64,000 nt of DNA from Triatoma infestans. Its lineage: Eukaryota; Arthropoda; Insecta; Hemiptera; Reduviidae. The position numbers and the translations under genes were made by a program. Location of the stretch: contig JAAEAF010004294.1 in NCBI GenBank assembly GCA_011037195.1, forward strand, positions 1-64,000, read 5' to 3'. Below are positions 51,240-62,215 of this stretch, one piece after another (positions within the stretch are counted from its first letter, which is position 1; every line of letters starts with the position of its first letter). A model generated the notes under the pieces. That model saw nothing but the letters and a program-made list of their open reading frames with translations, was not told the DNA's origin and made no database searches.

Positions 51240-52070
51240 ATATAATTATTATCTTAATATACCTTAATATTATATACATTGCAATATTTTCTATTATTCC
51301 TGGTAATAATGGGACATTTTATAGCAGAATTAAAGACAGATGTATTGATGTATCGTTTATAATTGTTATTAATAAATTTAAATCAATAAAAAACATTTTT
51401 GTTCCTTTACTTGATTCCTATTATTTTAAAAAAACAAGGACATAATAATAATAAATTCCAATGGCTTCATCCTGCCTTGCTGAGTAAGGTATTGTATGTG
51501 GAAGGCACACAGCTAAAGTGACCATCCCAGGATAGTATGTGCCATTCCAGTTCGACCATAGGTGTGACCATAGATATAAAGAATAAATGACTAGAGGCAT
51601 TAATATATAAATTATAACAATTGCTGACTTCTTTAAGAATATATCAATAAGATTAAAAAATAACTAAAATATGGTGTAAAAATTCCATTCCAATTTTTGA
51701 AGAAAAACTATTATCAATTGAAACTTTGAAGATTACAGAGATAATTATTTTTTTTTTTTATTTTTGTGATGATTTTCATAATTATTACTATTTTTACTTT
51801 ATTTCTTTAATGTTAGCATGTAAAGTAAAAATTTATGTTACAGAAATAAAGTGAATACATTATTAATATAGAATAATATATTTTGGAATTTTTTTTATTT
51901 GTATAATAATTGTAAAATATGATATAAATGAGAACAATATATAAACAATGTTTCTAATTCATTCAAAAATAATAATAATTGTTTTATATTGTAAGGAACA
52001 TAAAAAAAATTAATAAATTATAATAAACTGTAATTATTAAACAAAAACAATGAAAGGAACGGAACATCAA
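51240..52070. other. AT-rich stretch downstream of cuticle gene 3
   Basis: No gene. A less AT-rich patch at 51460-51560 (cctgccttgctgagtaaggt) is unassigned. Confidence 0.35.
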
Positions 52071-52081
52071 GGGAACTGTAA

Positions 52082-52087
52082 TTTATT
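52082..52087 (-). terminator. Polyadenylation signal of cuticle gene 3
   Basis: AATAAA on the minus strand, 63 nt beyond the stop codon. Confidence 0.6.
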
Positions 52088-52149
52088 ATGGAATATATTA
52101 TTAGCTTAAAAATAAAGTACTTAAATAGATGCTATTATACAGTTGAATT

Positions 52150-55100
52150 TTACCATCCATATTGGAGACCATAGGAGTTGGCGTAGGTCAGATGGGATAC
52201 AGCTGGAGCAGCAGAATAGGCAACACCAAGGAGACCAGCATGAGCTACTGGAGCATGACCGACAGCGGCATAACCTGGAGCATAAGCCCTGGCGGCTACA
52301 ACTGGGGCGGCATGAGCATAAGCTGGAGCAGCATAGGCAACTGGAGCATGGGCAACGGTGGCGAGTCCAGGGTTGGATACACGTACATCGGATTTCCTTA
52401 CACTGGAGAATGGAGTGTCAACAGTCTTGGTGTAGGTAGAAACTTGTCCCAAGTTGCCAAAGCTTCTGAGGATGTTTGAAGATTGTGAGGTGACAGCGGC
52501 AGGTACGGCATGTCCATAGGCTAATGGAGCGGCAACATGTCCATAGGCTAATGGAGCGGCAGCATGTCCATAGGCTACTGGAGCGGCAGCATAAGTGGTG
52601 GCAACAGCTGGGACTCCGACTCCGTACAAACCTCCAGCGTTAGCGTAGGCCAAGACGGCGGCAAGAACTACGAACTTTAATGTAGGTTTAATTAGATAGA
52701 TAGGCTAAAAAAATGGGCTTAATTTGATAGATAGATTGTGTGTTGTGAGAGAGAAAGAGAGATCACAAAAAGATTTTTTCATCCTCAAGGGATCTCGAAG
52801 CATTTTGGAGTTGGATGAAACTCCAATTTGAAAATTTGTCACAGTCCTAATCCTCTTACGTAACTGTGAAATAATAGTTCTATCACCAAGTCGAGCTAAA
52901 TGATTCTTAGGAAAATAAAATACCAATTTCAACCCATGCCTATAGTGATTGTAAATTACACATGTACCAAAATAAAAAAATTCTTATCGATGAAATACAT
53001 ATTTTATTTGCAATACTTCTGTAATAACCAAACTTTTAGAAAGTTTGAAGGTTGAAATAGTTAATAAAGCGATAGAGATTAGAACAAGCTAAAATAAAAC
53101 ATTCATTTCATTTTATTTCACATTTCAAAATCTATTAATTATATAAAATGTTGATCAAAGATAATGAAATCTTTATACCTATTTAATTAACATTTATTCT
53201 AAGTCCTTTTGTGATCGGATTAATTCAGTAGGATTAAAAAAGGAGACAAAAATCATAGATTTTTAATAATGAAAAATTGTGATATAAAAAATGTACCTTT
53301 TACGTATTTAAATCAACATGAACTTTTCTATATCCATATACCTTCGCCGATGGCAAAACAATCCTGTCTTTTGACACCGTCCTTACTATTCGGAATTTGC
53401 AAGCACATCTTCTTATAACAGAAATCTGGCTTACCAAATGGAGAATTAAAATCGACCCCACTAAATCTATATACATTTGGTTTTTTATCCGTCATAGCAT
53501 GCATATTTCTTATATTCCTGACCGGTTTCGTATATTCATCCATCGTCAGAGCAAATCACCAATAATCTTATAACCTCCCCACATATGTATATACAACCAA
53601 CAATTGTGAGAGTAACAGAAAAATTAAGTTGAAGTGAACTCTTTAAACGAACTTGCTGAATTTGCTCTGACGATGGATGAAAATCCAAAACCGGTCAGGA
53701 AATATAAAAATATGCATGCTACGACGGATGAAAAACCTGATGTTATCCAGCATTGCGGACCCATCCACATATTCAACAAATTCACCAAGTTCGTGTAGAG
53801 AGTTCACTTCAACGCCATGTTTCTGTTACTATCGACACTTGTAGGTTTGTTGATGTATGTATGTGCGCATTATGTAACAAACATTGCGTTGAAGTGAACT
53901 CTCTACACGAACTTGGTGAATTTGTTCTGACGATGAATGAAAATCCAAAAGCGGTCAGGAAAAATATAAATATGCATGCTACGACGGATAAAATACCAGA
54001 TGTTATCCAGCATTGCGGATCCCTCTACATATTCAACAAATTGTTATACATTGTTTTTCACACTCAATCGTAAAATCCTTCCTGCAAGCTATATATGCAA
54101 CACTCTCATACCTCCTGCAGATCATGTAAGATACCTCGGATTATACTTGGACAAAAGACTTACATTAGAATGCTTACACTCGACTGAAAAATAAAGACCT
54201 CAACTTCTTGACAAGTAAATTTCCAGCGCTGACATATTGATTTATTATTGCACATTTGAATAACTAAAATTGATTGTGGCACTAACATTTGATACACAAC
54301 TAGATCCATTTTTTTTATATATTAGATGTTTAACTAAATGTCTATCTTTAATAAAGAAGCAATAGTAAATCAATTTGTAATAGTTTAGAGATAATTTAAA
54401 GAAAAAAAATTCACTGCCCAGATGAAGACCGGATCCAAGGGTTGAAACGATGGCATAAGAGAAGTTTCTGCCCTATATTTCCTCATTTAAAAAAAACAAA
54501 AGAATAATTTTATCAACTATTAAGGAAACGAGGGCAAAATATAAAGCGTTTAAAGCATGCTTTTTATTGCTTAATCAATCTCTAAATACTAAAAATACGT
54601 AAGATTTTTGGGAATAAGTATGGGGATATATTTTTTACGCTTTAATATTAAAATAGAACTAAACAATATACTAAATAATGCTGACTTTCTTTCTTAAGTA
54701 AATGAAGTATTTAAAAAATAGGTCATTGCTTTGAACAAAACATCGTTGGGACACTACATTTCTAGCTCGTTGGGACTTAATTTTTTTTTTTAAACTTAAA
54801 ATAAGTCAATCTTCAAAATTTTAAAGAATACACATTATCAATAGTTTTCACGCATAGTCTTGTAGCTAAGGGTTTAGAATTTAAGAGGAGTCACAGTTTA
54901 TGATGAGAAAAAAAAATGATTAATTTTGGTACGTAGTGCACGCAGGCAGTGAAGGCCTGAACTAAACTGCAAAGTGAACCACAAGCAAAGTGAAGGCCTT
55001 TAAAACCTCCGTGGGTGGTTAAGCCAAAGATTTACTTTTTAGTTTTAAATTATCAATTACTAATATTTTAAATTATAAATTAATTTAAAATAGAAATTAT

Positions 55101-55510
55101 ATTTTTATAAAATTGAAATAAAATTTTTATATTGGGGAGTGGACAAAAAAGTCTCAATTGAAATTCACTGATAACATCATTATACAATATATGTATATTT
55201 ATTTAATATGTATATGGGTCCGCAATGCTAGATTCAACAAGTTTGGTACATGACAGAAACATAAAGTTGGAGTCAACTCTCTATACGAACTTAATAGCTT
55301 TACTCTGACAATGGATGAGATTTCAAAACCGGTCATGAACAACAAAAATAAGCATACTAAGATGGATAAACTCCCAGATATATTTGTTTGTTTAATCTTT
55401 GAAAATAAAAGAAATACCAGAATAAAGAAAAATAAATCAACGATAAAGTGAGATATGGAAATGAACATGAATTTATTGTAATTTAATGATGCACTAGTTA
55501 CCTTGTACAT
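52150..55510 (-). CDS. Alanine-rich cuticle protein gene 3 (cuticle protein 16.5-like)
   Basis: Exon 1 at 55510-55502 (ATG TAC AAG, donor GTAACT), exon 2 at 52674-52150 (acceptor cattaaag), 177 residues, opposite strand to genes 1 and 2. Signal peptide [16 protein letters not shown]. One more YGH repeat than its paralogues ([16 protein letters not shown] twice), the same central block [20 protein letters not shown] through [15 protein letters not shown], and a different end: SHLTYANSYGLQYGW. Likely a secreted structural cuticle protein. The 2827-bp intron does not share the block found in genes 1 and 2 and contains Jockey and hammerhead-like elements. The exon 1 call depends on the 9-nt match to the other two genes, the donor, and a TATA box at the expected distance; the acceptor lacks a strong pyrimidine tract, so splicing needs transcript evidence. 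Confidence 0.85.
52675..53325. other. 3' part of the intron of cuticle gene 3
   Basis: AT-rich. gagagagaaagagagatcac and cctcaagggatctcgaagca near 52745-52800 resemble a decayed Rep1 leader. No gene. Confidence 0.4.
53470..53477. repeat. Target duplication of hammerhead-like element B-4
   Basis: tatacatt, repeated exactly at 54045-54052. Confidence 0.65.
53520..53549 (-). ncRNA. Hammerhead-like core, family B (B-4, first)
   Basis: Minus strand CTGACGA, helix II region ggatgaatatac (poorly paired), GAAACCGGTC. Confidence 0.58.
53667..53696 (+). ncRNA. Hammerhead-like core, family B (B-4, second; mutated)
   Basis: CTGACGA, helix II GGAT/ATCC, then AAAA instead of GAAA before CCGGTC. The changed G should abolish activity. 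Confidence 0.58.
53927..53956 (+). ncRNA. Hammerhead-like core, family B (B-4, third; mutated)
   Basis: CTGACGA, gaatgaaaatcc, then AAAA for GAAA, and GCGGTC for CCGGTC. Same G-to-A change as the second core. Confidence 0.55.
54106..54395. repeat. Left arm of a 290-318-bp inverted duplication
   Basis: From catacctcctgcagatcatg to agtttagagataat. The inverted partner is 56487-56804, about 2.1 kb away. The partner has two short additions (near 56635 and 56695). Confidence 0.82.
54400..55195. other. Intron DNA without recognised elements
   Basis: AT-rich. A ~60-bp patch at 54945-55010 repeats agtgaaggcct and caaagtgaa words. Confidence 0.35.
55200..55380 (+). mobile_element. Compact hammerhead-like element fragment (copy B-5)
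   Basis: gggtccgcaatgctagattc, gagtcaactctctatacgaa, the core, aaaataagcatactaagatg. Same order as the units at 53880-54020 but heavily decayed. Confidence 0.6.
55305..55334 (+). ncRNA. Hammerhead-like core, family B (B-5; degraded)
   Basis: CTGACAA (G to A in the core), ggatgagatttc, AAAACCGGTC. Probably inactive. Confidence 0.45.
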
Positions 55511-55583
55511 ATTGATGTGTCTATAGATATATATGTATCACCTCACAAATATAGAATCTAGTATACAATCACAAAATGTGTTC

Positions 55584-55593
55584 TATATATATA
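55584..55593 (-). promoter_or_regulatory. TATA box of cuticle gene 3
   Basis: TATATATATA on the minus strand, starting about 83 nt upstream of the ATG, matching the spacing in the paralogues. No clear initiator word. Confidence 0.6.
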
Positions 55594-55599
55594 CGATAC

Positions 55600-55983
55600 A
55601 CCTACCATTTCTTTCATAACACATAGTAACCACTCCTTGGTCAAGTTCGTACAAGGCTGGGCTATTATTAATATTTCAATTTTGGAACTTTAATTGCCTA
55701 TTTTTTTTGTCTAAATTATTTTTCTATAAGAGATAGCTAAAATTACAAAACTGATTATTCGATATTAATTATCACAATCGATGGATTAATAAAAACCATA
55801 AGTTTCAATGTCTTCTTCAATGGAATTATGTTAACCATAATATTCTGATTGGTAGTTTAATTATTACCTGAATTATATATTTTTAGCAACAAGTGCTTTT
55901 GAGTTTTTTTGGGGGAATTTTCTTAAAAACGACCATAGCGATTTTAAACCTACTAACTTCTTGGTGTCCTTCCTAATAGCCTG
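55600..55983. other. Upstream region of cuticle gene 3
   Basis: AT-rich; a short Rep1-like piece (gaattttcttaaaaacgacc) at 55915-55950. Confidence 0.4.
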
Positions 55984-56298
55984 CTACTTCTGTACATTGA
56001 CCAATTTCAAGTTTTTTGGAAGTATCTGGAAAACCGCCTTGTAATAGAGATAGACACCTCCACAATGTTTATTAAATGAATCTAAAAGATAGTTAGACAA
56101 TCTGAAACTGATTAGTGAAAACAAAAAGAAAAAATAGGCTAGTAAAACACGCCGAAATTTATTTAGTGCCCTATTAAAGTCAACATAAGGATAACATTGA
56201 GCCCATGTTTTTATAAGGGACTCAAATTCCATTACGCCATACGCATTTGCATTACAGTATGTATATGTAACCACCTTACGGCTTGTAATAAGATACAA
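55984..56298 (-). other. Open stretch of 104 codons, unrecognised
   Basis: The minus strand encodes a protein with one clear hydrophobic segment (about residues 51-64, VLLAYFFFLFSLIS) and no family motif that I recognise. It begins with ATG and ends with a stop, but no exon context or repeat supports it. It could be a piece of a membrane protein gene or chance. Confidence 0.2.
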
Positions 56299-56486
56299 GG
56301 TATAGCTCGTTTAGTGCACACAAGTTTTATATGTACATATAATTTTCTAACTTGAATGTTCTAATGAACTTTTTTCCCCTTATTGAACAATTTATTGTTA
56401 TCCCAATTTGGCCCACTTGTTTGGAAGAAGCAGGCTATCTAGGGCAGTGCTCCATAACCTTTTCTTGCCCACGGCACAACAAATAG

Positions 56487-56804
56487 ATTATCTCTAAAGT
56501 ATTACAAATTGATTTACTATTGCTTCTTTATTAAAGTTAGACATTTAGTTAAACATCTAATGTATAAAAAAAATGGATCTAGTTGTGTATCAAATGTTAG
56601 TGCCACAATCAATTTTAGTTATTCAAATATGCAATAATTAATAGTGCAATAATAAATCAATATGTCAGCGCTGGAAATTTACTTGTCAAGAAGTTGGTAT
56701 CTTGAGTTGAGGTCTTTATTTTTCAGTCGAGTGTAAGGATTCTAATGTAAGTCTTTTGTCCAAGTATAATCCGAGGTATCTTACATGATCTGCAGGAGGT
56801 ATGT
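56487..56804. repeat. Right arm of the inverted duplication
   Basis: Inverted copy of 54106-54395, including the end of the Jockey RT frame (ccgaggtatcttacatgatc), so the Jockey fragment was duplicated with its 3' flank. Confidence 0.82.
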
Positions 56805-56809
56805 AATTA

Positions 56810-57455
56810 CATAACAAAACTTAAATTACATTACATAATTTATTTATTTATTTTTGTTGTTGTTACAAACATAACTTAAGAACTAAACTTTTATAACATG
56901 GTAAAAAAAAAGGGTAATTAATGTGATACCTGAGCTTGTTTCAATGAACACAAAGGCTTTATATTATTCGGCTCGATATTTGACAGTACAACCCAAAGTT
57001 TTTGCTCAAGACCTTTTAAACACGATCGCTTATCATTTTTAAATTAACACTAGAGTTGAAAAACTTTGTTCACATAAATATGTCGTTGAAAAAAATGGGA
57101 GTAGAATTGACATAGCGTGGTCTGAAATCCGAGGATATTCTTTACTAAACGAAATCCGTAAGCATCCAATTGAATTTCGGCGAAGTGAAGGTTCAGCGTC
57201 CCGTCGTTACTCAATGCAATTAATCATCAGTACATTCTCCAATATTATATATTAATTCATTAATTTAATATCGCCTACTACTTATGCAGCGATTGATTTA
57301 TTTCAAAATTTAATAACATCATTTATAACAAATGTATGCATTTTTATTTATATTATTTTATATAATTTTTTTCATTATTTGTCAAACATATATAGCTTAC
57401 TTAAGATCAATTTGTTTACTGCCTTTATTTCTTATTTTTTATTTTAAAAAACGTA
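56810..57455. other. AT-rich stretch, nothing recognised
   Basis: No gene, SINE or Rep1 copy identified. Confidence 0.35.
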
Positions 57456-57459
57456 GTAA

Positions 57460-57657
57460 AGTAAAGTAATGCCTATTTTTTCAGGCGGGCTTAACGTCCA
57501 ACTACCAATTCAGGTGTCGTGCATGGGGTCGGAAGCATCTACTTTACCATTAACATTTTTAAATAAATATAAAATTTAGCAGTTATACGCTGGACTCGAA
57601 CTGGGGTCCCACCGCTTACAAGTCCATGCTCATAACCACTACACCAACACCCGCCCC
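57460..57657 (-). mobile_element. SINE B, full copy
   Basis: Minus strand: ggcgggtgttggtgtagtgg, ttatgagcatggacttgtaa, box B agttcgagtcc, full body to ttaagcccgcctgaaaaaat. Confidence 0.88.
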
Positions 57658-57659
57658 CT

Positions 57660-58670
57660 ACCATCACCTTTAGTTGGAGAAGAATAATTTGGATGTCAAA
57701 CAAATTAACATCTAATTTTATTTACTTCAAAGTATGTTATATAATATAAATTTTCAACGCCAATAAGAGCAAAATATTGGAAGACATGGTAAAAATCCAA
57801 CAATTTCATATTCCTTACTTACATGTCTTCATTTAATCACAGTTTCCTTGGAACCCGTTACTTGCTACAAGTAAGGAGAATTCATAGATCAAAAAAGACA
57901 AATTTTTATATCATTGCACATAACTTAAAACTTAACACTCAATATTTTTATTGCAGAAAATAAAAAATGGGATTATAAACAAATGAAACATAAATAAATG
58001 ACAATTGGGACTTTGGTTGATTCATTTAACCCATAAACTCATAAAAATATTAATCATCATATAATTAAAAAAAAAAAACAAAAACGAATCTCTTTATGGT
58101 ATTTGATTTCATATAAAAATAAATAAAAACTTAAAAAATTAAGGCCAGTTTCATCTTATATTCATTTTTTTTTTTAATTTAAGAATATAAAATATATGGG
58201 TAATATAAAAAACTATAAATATCATATTATAGGTTTTTTAATGTTTTTAAAAAAACTCTTGGACAAATTATAATCATAATTCAAGTTTATTTTTTTTAGT
58301 ATCGCTATTATAATAATAATTTTTCATAATACTTTATTGACAGCTTTACACTTTGATATTTCTTATAAATTTTTTTACTATGAATTGGCCGACGCTTTAA
58401 ATGTGATAAATTTAGAATAACAGAATTAAAATTTGCCTAATTTATGTATTTTTTTTTATCAGGTTTAAGGGTTTAGTAGTTTAGTAGCTTTATTTAATTT
58501 AATGAGGTTTAGTTTTTTTTTTTTTGTTTTTTTTTATAAATTTTCATTTTATGAAGAATTTTATTCCATTAAAGTGTATTTTGGAGGTGTTCAGTTTTCG
58601 GCGTTTTACTCAAAAATACTTCCAAATATTTTCTTTACATTTATGTATACTACTACGTATAGATTAGATT
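57660..58670. other. Very AT-rich stretch
   Basis: No coding feature. gttcagttttcggcgtttta and atacttccaaatattttctt at 58589-58640 may be a decayed Rep1 monomer start. Confidence 0.4.
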
Positions 58671-58689
58671 AGATAGATGGTTATAGGGT

Positions 58690-58885
58690 GGGGTATTGCA
58701 CTGACCCTGAAAGATATATTGTGTCCCCCCCCCCCCCTCCGAGCCTTCTTAGGCATTGCTCATCACCGAGCAGTGAGGTGTAGAGGCTCCTAGGAAAAGG
58801 AAATCTAAGGGCAGTACTCTGGACACGAACCGGGCCCCTCCAGCGCGCTACCACTAGCTGATTCAATGTCATGTTCTTATCATGC
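58690..58885 (-). mobile_element. SINE A, subfamily 2
   Basis: Minus strand: gctagtggtagcgcgctgg (box A area), ggttcgtgtcc (box B), ttcctaggagcctctacacc, and at the 3' end acaatatatctttcagggtc, as in 22010 and 45835. A run of about 14 C at 58725-58738 lies within it. Confidence 0.82.
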
Positions 58886-59225
58886 ACCACACTTATTGAT
58901 TTTATACTTGATGTGATAAGGTTATGTAACAAGTATTACTGAGCGTTTAATAACAAAAAATGGAATGATTATAAATTAGATAATGATGTATGCAATAAAT
59001 AGTATGTATTGAAGAATATTTACAATTAGATTTTAATAAGGGAGTAACGTATGATCTATGTTTTGTCAACGAATTTTTTTTAATAGGGAGGAGGGGTCGA
59101 TAGAAAATTTCAACAGTACATTATATAAATAAGACTATGTAAAGTATGAATCAAAGGAATGTATAAAGTTACAAGCGTGTAAACAATAAATAACTTCTGA
59201 AATGCATATAACATTAATAAAAGGG
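58886..59225. other. AT-rich spacer between SINE A copies
   Basis: No gene seen. Confidence 0.35.
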
Positions 59226-59455
59226 AAGAGATTAGCTCAGTGGTTAGCGCACTGGACTCCCACGCGGAGAACCCGGGTTCGAGTCCAGCTGTGCCGCCCT
59301 TACAATTTTTCTTCCTAGGAGCCCCTACAGCTCATTGTCCGGTGATAGACAATGTTTTCTGTGACGAGAGAACACTGTCCGGAGGCCGGCAGTGCTCTGA
59401 GAAGGCTCCGGGCGCCTTGACCATAGATGTTGGCGTGCCTTAAATTAAAAAAAAA
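59226..59455 (+). mobile_element. SINE A, subfamily 1
   Basis: agattagctcagtggttagc, gcactggactcccacgcg, box B ggttcgagtcc, cttcctaggagcccctacag, gaggccggcagtgctctgag; A-rich end. The best preserved copy of this family. Confidence 0.9.
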
Positions 59456-59464
59456 ACTAAGAAA

Positions 59465-59645
59465 ATATTTAGATATATATTTCAGTTTCTCGAAAACGGC
59501 TACAACTTTTTAAACTTCGTATATTACTTACACACCCAAATAAGTACTTTTATTTGTAAACGTTGATTCCCTGAAAAATTGATTAAATTGAATGGGGCGG
59601 GGCTCGGGAGGGAACAGTAATTAACATTATACTTTTCTCTAAAGT
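59465..59645 (+). repeat. Rep1 monomer fragment
   Basis: cagtttctcgaaaacggcta, taagtacttttatttgtaaa and ggggcggggctcggg are diverged monomer words. Confidence 0.55.
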
Positions 59646-59646
59646 A

Positions 59647-60140
59647 CATCATCATCATCATTCAGCGGTACTACAACTCATTGCTGAGTCTTGGCCTCCT
59701 CAGCCAGTTTCCGCCAGTCAGTCCTGTTCTGTGTGGCTACACTCCAGTTTGCGACATTCAGTATCGTCCTCGTATAATTTAAGTTACGCCATTCATCCAT
59801 CTCAGCTCCGGCCTCCCAACTTTTCTCGCACCATGGAGGTGCTTCTTCATTACCTTTTTCGGGATGTTCCCGTCCTTCATCCTAGCTACATGTCCAGCCT
59901 ACTGAAGTGTAGCCAACTTCATAAATTTGACCACGTCTATTTCATTAAACAGCGCATACAGATCCTGATTCGTTCGAGACCTACCTGTACTGGGCCGAAA
60001 ATTCGCCACAGTATTTTTCTTTCGAAAACTAGGAGGCCCCTCTCTCATCTATCTTAGATGTGGTCCGGATTTCGGAGCCGTATGTCAAGACTGGGCAGAT
60101 CAGGGTCTTATACAGTCGCACTTTCGTCTGCCTTGATATC
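59647..60140 (-). pseudogene. RTE-like non-LTR element 3' end with (ATC)n tail, second copy
   Basis: Same 3' end as 26818-27310: catcatcatcatcattcagc, actcattgctgagtcttggc, ctttcgaaaactaggaggcc, gactgggcagatcagggtct. It is shorter at the 5' side and has frameshifts at other places. The open stretch on the plus strand here is antisense and meaningless. Confidence 0.8.
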
Positions 60141-60454
60141 AGGAAAAAACTTGGAAATGCTAATTGCGCAGATATAATCGTATCACTTTTACTTACTTTT
60201 AGAAACTTATCTAAAATGTTTCTTTCAAGGTTTTCTGCGGAATTTATGGCATTAAATTTCCAATTTTAATTGAATTATTTCTGCCTTATTGACAGAATGA
60301 ACTCAAAAAAAAGTGATACACGTAAATATCTAAGCTTTTTTTGGAATTCCCTGAAAAATTTTTTTTTTTTAATCTTGTAATTTGTGTTTTGCTTAAAACT
60401 GGGTTGATCAGTTCTAAGTATTACTGAATGAGACTACTTTCTGATTAAAACTGT

Positions 60455-60458
<4 letters not shown>
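60141..60458. other. Unassigned, with Rep1-like words
   Basis: cgtatcacttttacttactt and gtttctttcaaggttttctg suggest a decayed variant monomer; nothing else. Confidence 0.35.

Positions 60459-60487
<29 letters not shown>
60459..60487. repeat. (TTA)n microsatellite
   Basis: About ten tandem tta triplets. Confidence 0.85.
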
Positions 60488-60489
60488 CT

Positions 60490-61740
60490 ACGTACACTTC
60501 TGATTGTGAAATGAATATAATTGTGATTAAAATATATAATTCTAATTATCATGTAAAATAGTTATACAAAAAAAAATAAATAAACATTTCTACCAGTCTT
60601 TATTAAAAGACTAGCCGCTGGTATATGCCAAGATTAAAAAATTGCGACACTCTTAAATACATGTATGTATATTATTCGATTAAATGTACACCAGGTACCA
60701 AAACAGAGTTATTTATGAGGTCCTTCAATTAGGAGTGGCTAATTATTTATTTTACTGTATAAACAGGCTATGTGACAAATTCAAAACTAGTAACTAAACT
60801 GCGCTTGCCAAGATTAAACAAAAAAAGTAAAATAATGGCCCCTCAATGTGTTGGAGCGTTGAAATGTTCACATTATTAACCAGTTGTAAGAATGGTTTTG
60901 GTAAAGCAAAGGTCAAATTGGCCAACAAAGAAATTTGGTTATATTTGCAAACTTTGCAAACAAATTTATTTAGATTTGTAGGAAAATCATGAGATCGATA
61001 TATAGGAAAATCGATAGAATGGAGGAGGTTATTCAGATTGAGAGAGAACGGGTAACAGTGTGTACTGTGTGAGAGAATCCATTTTTTATGTGCTGTGTGG
61101 GAATCTTTTTATTTTATTATTAAAGTTATTTCATATTCTGTTATTCCTTATCTTATGCATAAAACTGATCAATCTTTGTTTTAATTCTAAATATGTAAAT
61201 CGTTAATTTTCGTTTATCTATTAACTATGTGTTTATGTGTTTTGTTCCTTGAAGAAAAAAAAAAAACAACAAATTTTCAGAAGTGGGATATAGATATATC
61301 ATTTATTCAGATGGGATTAGTTGAGAAAATCTATACCCGTTTAAATAAGGTTAGTGACTTGGAAAGTGAGAAAGTGAAACGGATGAATATTCTGCAAGAA
61401 AAGAAAAGTTAGATGAGAAAAAAGCAACAAATTTTCAGAAGTTTAATAGAATAAAGATTTCCGTTTACAATTTATTACAAAAAGAGACGCAAATTAGTCA
61501 TAATTTTTATGATAAAGTATAGTGCTGACTTCCGCAATAACAGAAGCCTTTGAACAAGAGTTGAATAGTATCTCTAATGAGAAATTGCTCACCGTTGGAT
61601 CAATACCATTCTTCGGTGATCCATCTGAAGTGAAGATGGCATCCAGCATGGTCGTTAAATTTCAAGTCAAAAACGAAAAAACACTGGTAGCTCAAACTTG
61701 GTAGTCAGATTAAGTACTATCATCGCATCAGATAATTTCC
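60490..61740. other. AT-rich stretch with two unassigned open stretches
   Basis: Forward open stretches at 61227-61412 and 61522-61704 are lysine/glutamate-rich and unrecognised. aattttcagaagt is repeated at 61270-61284 and 61429-61442, about 160 bp apart. No gene is called. Confidence 0.3.
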
Positions 61741-61744
61741 AAAT

Positions 61745-62215
61745 TCACCAATAGAAGTCAACTTTTACAGTATGCTTTTTTTTTTTCATTTTTTTGTGAT
61801 TTTTCTCAGAAACAGCTTCAACGATTTTATTTAAACTTCGCATACTAACTATACACCTAAATAACTTTTATTTGAAAATTGATTTTTTGCTGATTTCTGA
61901 GAAGCAACGATGTTAATCTTTCTTTTAAACGTCTCTAGCTTAGTTCATTTTATGGTTCAGCTACGAATTATTGAAAATACTGCTAGAATGCCTAATTTGA
62001 AGACTTTTAATATGTTATAGAGATCTTGGAACTTCCTCAAAAGTGCTATAATGATTTTCTTGAAGCTTGGAATTCTATCTGCACAGATATTAGGTAAGAT
62101 AGATAAATTGATAAACATAGTGTATTTAGTGCTACAGATATTAACCTATCACTTTTATTTGAAACATCTTTCCTTAAAGCATATTACAGAAAATCCTATG
62201 GATCTGTGACAGATT
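61745..62215 (+). repeat. Rep1 copy, diverged
   Basis: tttttctcagaaacagcttc, aacgattttatttaaacttc and, in a second unit, aagtgctataatgattttct; cacttttatttgaaacatct. Confidence 0.6.

Larger units (their letters stand above)
53478..54044. mobile_element. Compact hammerhead-like element with three cores (copy B-4)
   Basis: 567 bp: a minus-oriented arm, then two plus-oriented units repeated in tandem at a 260-bp interval (gaatttg-tctgacgatg at 53658 and 53918; atatgcatgctacgacggat at 53709 and 53970; ttatccagcattgcgga at 53741 and 54003). Between the tandem cores is another inverted pair (caccaagttcgtgtagagag and ctctctacacgaacttggtg). No open reading frame. Flanked by tatacatt. Confidence 0.8.
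53330..54400 (+). pseudogene. Jockey-like reverse transcriptase fragment interrupted by a hammerhead-like element
   Basis: The left part, 53330-53477, reads KTILSFDTVLTIRNLQAHLL, then WLTKWRIKIDPTKS (just after the catalytic box). The right part, from 54045, reads HTQSRKILPASYICN, LIPPADHVRYLGLYLDKRLT, then stops. The two are adjacent in Jockey proteins, so 53478-54044 is an insertion. The 3' flank to about 54400 is present again, inverted, at 56487-56804. Confidence 0.8.

Noticed and set aside
54424..54462. Another hammerhead-like core (agatgaagacc ... gttgaaacgatgg)
   Set aside because: The second core base is changed, helix II does not pair beyond three bases, and no related copies are seen.
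59731..60057. 108-codon forward open stretch
   Set aside because: Antisense to the RTE-like 3' end, whose minus-strand motifs are recognisable.
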